Source of the DNA: Tetracentron sinense
Taxonomy: Eukaryota; Streptophyta; Magnoliopsida; Trochodendrales; Trochodendraceae
NCBI GenBank assembly: GCA_015143295.1
Contig: CM026570.1
Location: forward strand, 24,621,250 to 24,685,249
Length of the DNA stretch: 64,000 nucleotides
Direction of reading: 5' to 3'
A model generated the notes under the pieces. That model was not told the origin of the DNA, did no database searches, and saw only the letters and a program-made list of their open reading frames with translations. Below, piece by piece: positions 56,612 to 64,000 of this stretch (position 1 is its first letter; the number at the start of each line of letters is the position of its first letter). The translations under genes and the position numbers were made by a program.

Positions 56612-58881
56612 CAAGGTTCAAAATTTCGACGAGATTTCAAGATTTCGCATGAGATATCTCGATCTCGGAGGGTCCTGAAACATCTGGACCAAAAATTAAA
56701 ATTTTTACAATATTTTGAGAATTTCAATCAAGATTCACGAAATTTCAAACTCACTATTTTGATTTTTTTTTTACCATTTTTCGTTCATGTCTCACGAAAC
56801 ATGGGATATATCTCGCGATATATCCCATATATCGTGCGAAATTGGAATTTAAAAAAAAAAAAGGGCGAGAACAGGGATAGTGAGCGTGAAGGCGTGAAGA
56901 ACTCCAATGTTATTTAAACAATGGTAAAACACTAAAACCCCTCAAGATTCAAGAAAATTCATGAGAAAGAAAAAGAACTACGAGTAGAAGGAGGAAAGAA
57001 GGGAAGAAAAAAAAAGGAATTTGTCGAGGGTAGATATCCGTAGGCATAGCAAAGCTGCAGACACAGAGGACCTCGTCGCCGTCGCAGAGCTCCATTGCCA
57101 TAAGTCTCTCCCCTTCCTCTTTTCTTCTCTGAGTTCTCTATCTCTACTCTGTTGAGCCAATGTTACGAATGAAATGGATTTATGGATCTAAACTTAAGAG
57201 ATTGGTTTTTTAAGAAACAATACCTTAGTTATTTAATAATAACTATAATATACTTATTTATAAATAAATTTAATTTTTTTTTTTTAAGAGAAAGACTTCT
57301 CCCTTACATTAATACTAGTGAACACCCCGTGCGATGCACGGGTAGTAGACAAAGAAGACTTAAAAACTAAAGGAAGAATACACAAATGGGGTAAGAATAG
57401 TTTCCTATATCCACCAATTACTAAGTTAATGTTGTGTAACAATCATATATAACCAAAAATTGTTGAATTACAAACCTAAAGGGAGTTATATTTGAAACAC
57501 CCTCTGCAATGCATGAGAAATTAGAAAAACAACAAAATGAAAGAAAGACAAAATAAATAAAATAGCATTTTAATACATATTATATTTATTTACAAAAAAG
57601 TACATAAATTATTTCCATAAATTTTTACATTAAATTCTTGATTAAATGTGGATAAATCCTATAAATCATTATAATAAAATTATAGGAAACAAAACTATTG
57701 CAATAAGGAAGTGAAGATTAGAAAATTAGGTTCAAACTTCAAAGCCCTCAAGCAATTGTTCAGCTTATAATCGATATACAGGGCTGTTTGTTTAGAATTT
57801 GAGGGACGGAGTGAATATTCATTATCCCAAAAGAAAGTTTTCTACTACTGTGGCAATGATATATTTCAATTATCAATGCAAACAAAAAAACCTCATACGG
57901 ATCTCATATGTTCTCACAATCTATTTTTTCTCATGTCATACAAAGGAAGAATGATGTTTGATTAGCATAAGCAAAGTAGTAAATACATGCAGGGGAGTTG
58001 TCATCTTCACATATAGCTTATCTAGTTAGCAGTATCCACACAAAAAAAGGGAGAGAGAGCTCACAAGAGAGGAAATACTATAGTCCTGCATGTTTACATC
58101 AAAATTAAATTATAAAAAAAAACCTAAAAAAATTATAGCTCAATAGACAACACTCAATAGACATAGAGCTCCTGCTTGTTTACATCAAAAATAAAAATAA
58201 AAATACTTGAATTAGGGTCCTGCACATTTAAATAAAATTACATTAATTTCTTTTTACAAATTTACATCCACTTCACATTTAAATAAAATTACAGTCTTCT
58301 TCTTTTTCTCTTGAGTCTTGATGCAAAGTCTCTGATAATTCAACCATCTCATCCTCTTCCTATATTGATTCAGTCCTGTAAAAACATTGAGGTCATCAAT
58401 TGACAATACATAGAAATATCAAGAAGAAATTATAGCTTAAACAAGCAGAAAATATATCATTTAACTTGAAGTTGGAGATATCACTATTGATGCATTAATT
58501 ATTATGTATGAAATTAATAGTATTTAAGTTAAATGTTATGCTTGATTGAGAAATGAATGCAACTTTTTATGTAAGTTACATCAATATTAATGAATCATAC
58601 ATTGTCGTCAGCGTCAGCACATATCTTTGGCTCCCTTCTTATTGCATCTCTTATATACATTGTTTTTTTAAAAAAATTTTGATACTCAGATGTGTATTAA
58701 CATTTATTTTGACATTTCCTTAAGTTTCATTCAAAAATTTCATATTTTTCACTATTTTTTTCAATTTTTTCCTTCACGTGCGATATTGTTCCCTCGAAAT
58801 CGATATATCTTGCGAAATATCTTCGATATATCTTTTTTCCAAGGCTCGAAATGACATGTGAAATCGAAATTTCGAACCTTG
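56612..58881. mobile_element. Non-autonomous hAT-like element, CAAGGTTC ends
   Basis: 2270 bp inside the right LTR of element B. Perfect 8-bp target duplication cctggggt (56604-56611, 58882-58889). Ends caaggttcaaaatttcga and, inverted, caaggttcgaaatttcga. Subterminal tctcgatctcgg and cgatatatcttgcga palindromic words. No transposase seen. It contains a Helitron-like end at 57315. Confidence 0.9.
57315..57342 (-). mobile_element. Helitron-type 3' terminus
   Basis: On the - strand: a GC-rich hairpin cccgtgcatcgcacggg (57342-57326), a short spacer and the terminal CTAG (57318-57315), next to T. A hairpin 8-12 bp before a CTRR end is the Helitron 3' signature. The other end (TC) was not found to the right. 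Confidence 0.5.
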
Positions 58882-59410
58882 CCTGGGGTAGTCCGACACC
58901 TACTGTAAAAATTTCAGAATTTTTTTTTGAGTTTTGACAGCAAAAAGTAAATCCGGAAGAAAACTACAAAACCCATTAATTTTTTGATTTCATATACAAA
59001 ATACGTTGCCGTTTCTTCGTATGAGAAACGACAGACAATCGCCCTCACGGCCGACCGACACGCTGTGGTACCAGCCGCACGGATTTCTATTAGAATCTCC
59101 AACAATTATGGAGTCCCAACTGAATTTCGGAAAATCTGGAATTTCTTGGTTTTCTCGATTTTCTTACATTTAAGACCCCCGCGGTCTTGCGAATCAATTC
59201 GCGACGGAACTGAAATGACGGGTGATCGTCCAGATAGTCGACCCGTACATTATGTACGATTTTTGTAGAAAAACACTGAAGTTTTATCGGTACATTCCAA
59301 TCCTGAACAAAACCCACTTTTTAACAATTTAACAAACAATTAACTAATTAACCTCAATGAAGGACCCATAAACGCATAATTTTATTATATTAAAATTCCG
59401 GGTCGTTACA

Positions 59411-60033
59411 TAAAGTATTCTTCAAGTGATACAACCTCTTACACCCATGTGATAGGTATCACGCATATCGGTTCGGTACATATTGATTTTTAATATCACT
59501 GATACACTTGCACCGGGTCCTTACATATATTCAACCCGCTATGGCGCGACACCCTTTTGACAAGTCACATTTTCAACCCATTGTTTAGACAAACGTATCA
59601 TATGATACTATTGCGTATCAATTGATATGACTGATATTGTTTCGATACACAACAATTTCGATCGATCTGTCAATACACTTATAAGGAACTCATTTGGGTT
59701 TTGGAAAACACCTTGAGAACCCATTGTGAGATGATTTTTTTCTACTCTAATCAATTTGCAAGCCTAAAACAACACCGTTGTTGATTTTATGTTCAAAAAA
59801 TGATGATTTAAGCACTTTGTTTTGGATTCAAAGGGGTTTCCCAAAATTTCAAAGGTATGAGAAAATTTCAGTTTAGTTGTTTAAATAGATAGTAATCAAC
59901 CCAATATGTAAGCCTTAATCGATGATTTTTCATCAATTTTTTTTAAAATGCGATGGCCAGTCCCACTCATCTAGAGCTTATGGACATGATGCTCAATCCC
60001 TAGCATCGAATGAAACTTATGGACGAATTCCAC
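59411..60033. repeat. Segment X, right copy
   Basis: Copy of 48321-48958 directly after the right LTR of element B. Beyond 60033 the sequence runs on without matching the left copy. Confidence 0.88.
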
Positions 60034-61909
60034 AGTTCTTAGGTTTGCACCTAATTGGGATAGTGTATGCTCCCAATGCCAGTTAATAGCAGACGTATAT
60101 ATAGATGTACCAGATCACATATCACATTTACATGAGTTGGCCACAATATTGTAATCACATCTAGCACACATATCATGTACCACTTCTCATCTCTTGAGCC
60201 CACTGTGTTTGAGTCGACACATAATTTAATGTGGTATTGAGGTTGTATCATGTGTGTCATTTACTTTAAGGTTGTAAAGTCAATACTTTTTTTTATGTAT
60301 TTTGTTAAATATATGGTTTTCATATTTAGTTTGTATTGCCTATACTTGGCTACATGGCTATGGTTTGTGTTCATGTACCTATTTATCAACATGCTTGTTT
60401 TTTTAAGTAGTGGTATTCTTAACGCTCATTTATACGGTTATAAATGTAGTTGAGAAACTTCATTTAGTTTATTTTTAGCTTTATATGAATTAAAAGAAGT
60501 TTTATGCAAGGTATCCAAGTTTTTCCTTGTGTATTAAAGCATATCCACGATATGTATCCTAAAATCGCTTGAACGATACTCCCTCAGATACCGATACTTT
60601 GAACGATGCATACACCAAGAGCATTTATTTGCAACCATGTACTAGATCCGAAAACTTCTTTTGGAAAACCCATCGAACCTAAAAAGAAAAAGTGGAACCA
60701 CCTAATCATCATATTCTTACAATTAATTGGAATTTAGACTACGAAGTCAACTAATTCCTTGTTCTATATATAACGAGAACAATCAGTAACTATCTATCCT
60801 TTGTTTACCAAGTGATCCACTGTATCTTATTCTTGTCGACCCCAAGTGTTTGGGATAAGGCATTGATGATAATGATGACTCTGAGTATCTTGTTCGATGT
60901 GGCTGTCCACATGGAAAATGCTACCTTACTAGGAATGCTTTGATCCACACCAATCTAGAAGCGAGGGAATTGGATCAGGAGTCGGAAGAGTCGCATTCAA
61001 AGATCTGATAAAAAATCTACCTTTCGGATCCCAAATCCAAATACCCTATCTGCCTCATTGTCTGGTACAAATACTTCATCAAGTCAAGCCAAGAAGTTTC
61101 CAATAGTACACTTCTTAAAGTTTGCATCTCTTTTGAATCTCATTCCACATGACCCTTCCCAAGGTCACGGTGGCATTTTGTTTTCTGACATGCTGTACAA
61201 TCCAGGGAACGCATACATAAGAGCACTATCACAGTTATCACCACAACACATATTTCCAGAGTTGATCTTGTTCCCTAATCCCCCACTCTTACCCTGATAC
61301 CTCTTAGGAAGTCCTCCTGTGTCTTCATAATTCCTTCCCACACTCCACACCATAGTTGCATCCTACTTCGTTGCTGTCCCACCCGCTTCCACTTCCTTGC
61401 ATCCTCCTCCAAAGACCATCAGGTTCCTTCTTGTGCCTTCATGGCCACTTCCTTGGCAAAGCCTTATTCATGTCCCTTACATTTCTAAACCCAGACTTTC
61501 GTCATCTTTCACTTGCAAACTTCATTTTCAGTCAACTAGATGGTACTTCCAAGTGTTTCCTTTCCTACCCAGAGAATAAACCCTTTTAGATTTTTACAAA
61601 TTTATCACCACCAAGGCAAGAAATTCCATTGTTGTTTTATGAATTTTTTTTCTGTTAAATTATTATATATATTTAGAAAACAAAATTTAATTTCAAAATT
61701 GAAAAATAAAAGGAAATATATAAAGGGAAAACCATGACATATTTGCATAAATTTTTATAGTTAGGGAATTAAAATATTGCATTTACTAAAAAGAAGACAA
61801 TAAATACATCAGATTGATTCGGATATTTCTTGAGTACTATATGGAAAAATTTGCATGGTTTTATAATTGCTGAATTACAATTTTTTTTTTAAAAGTGGTC
61901 TTCTTTCCT
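60034..61909. other. Intron sequence, mostly unrecognised, with a possible RTE-LINE tail
   Basis: At 60825-60885, ttgtcgaccccaagtgtttggg then ataaggcattgatgataatgatga resembles the 3' end of plant RTE-type LINEs, which end in short trinucleotide repeats. The rest (including open frames at 61058-61297 and 61356-61589) shows no domain I recognise. Confidence 0.35.
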
Positions 61910-63090
61910 GAGATCTTATATGACGCCTCCGGTGTAGAGCGAAGTCCTTCACGACTGATAGGAACCTTTTCCCTATGGCTAACAAGTTTAGCTTGTTTCT
62001 TTGTCAAGCCGTGAATTTAGTCAAAAGTCAGAAGCTCACCTAAGCGCACAGACTCATCTTTTTCGTAGCCAACGACCCGGAAGAGTTTCACGATCTTGGG
62101 TCCATTCCATTCCTCCGATCCTATTGCAACTGGGCCATCTTGCTTTTCTTATGAAGTTGATGAAGATGGGATGAACCTGACAATTGGTGGCTTAATGACT
62201 CCAGACTTGATTAGCAGAACTACTAGAAGAACAAACCTGTCTCGTAAATATTCTAAGTTGGCTTTGGAGAGAGTACGCTTGGTCCAATTTGGAATTTCTT
62301 TGAAAGGGGTTTCTTGTCTTCCGAGATTACTAGAATGTATCAGACTACCGAGACTGGGTTAGAGGCAATTTCAGGGGTCGTTATCGACTTGTTAATTCCT
62401 GCTTGCTTTGACGCTGTCTTAGCCTTCACTTTCTTCTTTTGTTGTTTAGGGGATGAAGGGAGTTTAGTAGTGGGTTCACGATTTCTTTCCCTTTGTCAGC
62501 ACCAATTTTGTTGGAAGTAGGTACCGAGATCAGAAGGGCTTCCAGGAGGGTGTCACTCTGTGTAAAACTTTGCATTAGCGAAGTATGCTTCAGCTTTTGT
62601 AAATGGCAGGTCTTCGGCGATGACTTGCTTTTGTACACTGTCATGGTAGTAATTGAAGCATTGATGCCACGTGGATAGTACCACCTTGTCTCGTCTAGCC
62701 ATGGGCGTTCGAGGTGTATGTGGTATGAAGTTCTACAGTCAATAATGTGGAAGAGTGTCGTTGACTCCAAGTCTCTGATTGTGAGTTTCAATTGGACCAT
62801 ATCGATGGTTCTTTGCCCCCTTGGTTGAAGCCTTGGATCACCATCTTGCTTCGAGCTAGTTGGTCTGTAAAGATACCAATTTGCTCCATTGTCTTGATGA
62901 GCATGATGTTGACGGCAGCCACAATCGAGGAGAATCTATTGAACTTTCTTTTCCTTCTTGAAGCCTGTGATGTACAGTGGTTTTTGTGAGGATGTGAACC
63001 GAGCTGTAAGTCTTCATCTATGAAGGTGATAGTTGGACATGCATAAGGTACATGCCCCCAACTTTCTTTAAGTCAAGGTCTTTCCCTAGT
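61910..63090 (-). pseudogene. Tat/Ogre-type Ty3/gypsy protease region, decayed
   Basis: Blocks in order on the - strand: ITFIDEDLQLGSHPHKN (about 63040), AAVNIMLIKTMEQIG then SKMVIQGFNQGGKEP (62840-62940), VQLKLTIRDLESTTLFHIID then [16 protein letters not shown] (62680-62800), and near 62100-61930 a KVGYEKD..RLGEL then IHGLTKKQAKL and REGLRSTPEA stretch. This order follows the retropepsin-to-RT linker of plant Tat-lineage gypsy elements (FHVID..TSY..LLGRPWLH and GLGYTPPEP motifs). The catalytic D(G)GS box is damaged. One open frame of 124 codons (62426-62800) remains. Confidence 0.7.
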
Positions 63091-63112
63091 ACTTGTTGAA
63101 ATTGGTCAAGAC

Positions 63113-63530
63113 TAGGGGTGTATTCGAGCCGAGCTGGGCCAAGCTTGAGCTCGGCTTGAAAGTATTGGCTTGGCTCGAATTGATTCAAGCTCGAACCGAG
63201 CTTGGCTTGAAGCAAAAAATTTATTTTATTTTATTTTAAAAAATATATATTTATTATAAGTATTATATTAATATTTTAAGTATATTATTTATAATATTAT
63301 AAATATTAAAATATTATTAATTAATAATAATAATAATATTATTGTATTATATGGCAAGTTCTGCCGAGCTCAAGCTAAACCGAGCCTCAATCAAGCCAAG
63401 CTTTTCCGAATCAAGCTGGGCTTGGCTTGAGCTCGGTTTGATTGTAAATTTGAGCTTGAATAAAAGCTCGACTCAGCTCGATCAAACCAAAAAGCCAAGT
63501 TTTTTGGCTTGATTGAACCGAGGCAAGCCT
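63113..63530. repeat. hAT-MITE-related repeat (family of 6557-7202), incomplete
   Basis: Starts taggggtgtattcgagcc, like the TAGGG end of the element at 6557. Two flanks of gagctcggcttgaa/caagctcgaa words surround an AT-rich centre (63218-63350). I could not find a matching right terminus or a convincing target duplication. Confidence 0.55.
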
Positions 63531-64000
63531 TTATGTCATGCTCTAAATACCGGATTTTCCGAATCTCGAGGTGCGACGTCATAGCAAATCAACTATGGTC
63601 AACTAACATACATTCTTTTCTTTTGAAGTATACAGACCATATGATCTCATAGAGCAACTAAAAGATGATTTACAATATTTAAATTTGTACAAATGACATT
63701 TAAAGTTCTTAAACCTTGTATCTCAACAAGCCAAGGCCTTGCAGGTACACCAAAAGCTGCGTTTTTTTTTTTTTTGGATAAAAGGAAAATGATCTAGACA
63801 GTCCAACAAGTAAATAATGATATTCAATAAGGTTCAAACTCTATTAAACCATATATACCTAAATGAAGTAGGAATTACAAACGATTCTTTAAAATTGATT
63901 CTAAATTATCGAAAATTCACAGTTTTGAATTTCGAATACTTATGAAAATAGTTGGGCACACACATCAAATAATCCATATCAAATCTTATCAATTCACATA
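63531..64000. other. Intron sequence, nothing recognised
   Basis: AT-rich sequence with a 14-T tract near 63760. No exon of the protease is visible before the window ends. Confidence 0.5.

Larger units (their letters stand above)
54227..59410 (-). repeat. 5' (right) LTR of Tekay element B, enlarged by a hAT-like insertion
   Basis: On the - strand it starts tgtaacgacccggaattt at 59410 and ends aggcgtcaca at 54227. Without the inserted element (56612-58881 plus 8 bp) it is about 2.9 kb. It is longer than the left LTR because it has an extra tandem unit at 55315-55415 and two extra gatcgatcg units. It is followed by taaag (59411-59415). Divergence from the left LTR is roughly 10% by eye. Confidence 0.88.

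Noticed and set aside
34264-60270. Similarity of 34340-34380 and 60215-60245 (aatgtggtattga)
   Set aside because: Only about a dozen bases match well; too short to claim a repeat family.
60034-61900. Open frames at 61058-61297 and 61356-61589 as host genes
   Set aside because: No domain, no conserved pattern and no splice context; they lie in intron sequence between transposon remnants.
44714-64000. Search for the remaining protease exons
   Set aside because: No DDGFP/TFHFE-like or YDLEN..IGW-like coding block with splice sites was seen; the exons are presumably beyond the window.

Overview
This is nuclear DNA of a flowering plant. The window is AT-rich, has GT–AG introns, and is filled with plant transposable elements: Ty3/gypsy Tekay chromoviruses, a Tat-like gypsy fragment, Ty1/copia, L1-type LINEs, CACTA, hAT, Tourist/PIF and MULE-like elements, and a Helitron end. 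I cannot name the species. Introns this long, filled with old repeats, fit woody, magnoliid or early-diverging eudicot genomes, but that is only a guess.

One host gene is visible. It lies on the + strand and encodes a plant A1-family aspartyl protease of the aspartic proteinase 36/39 type. Five consecutive internal exons (1014-1143, 1299-1546, 17337-17561, 44395-44557, 44640-44713) join in phase into about 280 codons with no stop. They carry both catalytic motifs (DTGSD and DSGTT). The first exon (signal peptide side) lies left of the window and the C-terminal exons lie right of it. Two introns are small (155 and 82 bp). The others are about 15.8 kb, 26.8 kb and more than 19.3 kb, so nearly the whole window is intron.

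Intron 1547-17336 holds a hAT-like TIR element, a CACTA element with a transposase-associated ORF and two nested MITEs, and a complete but internally deleted Ty1/copia element (209-bp LTRs, TSD gttct) with further nested insertions. Intron 17562-44394 holds a MULE-like element, LINE 3' ends (one with a perfect 13-bp TSD), several hAT-like elements with 8-bp TSDs, and a decayed hAT transposase gene that was itself hit by a MITE, a LINE and a 4.1-kb Tekay LTR. A copia fragment and an antisense Tekay element (A, 36808-44057) follow. The last intron holds a second antisense Tekay element (B, 45594-59410) with an unusual rearranged structure, a hAT element inside one of its LTRs, and a decayed Tat-type gypsy fragment.

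The genes do not form a pathway. The biology is one protease gene kept readable through tens of kilobases of nested transposons. The most interesting structures are: the solo-LTR/full-length chimera of Tekay B, in which a flank of about 640 bp is fused into the chromodomain; a flank duplication beside Tekay A; a set of non-autonomous hAT-like families that share CATAGT-type ends but have unrelated palindrome-rich interiors; palindrome arrays inside all three Tekay LTRs; and an extra ORF ahead of gag in Tekay B. I found no tRNA, rRNA, CRISPR array or prokaryote-type operon.
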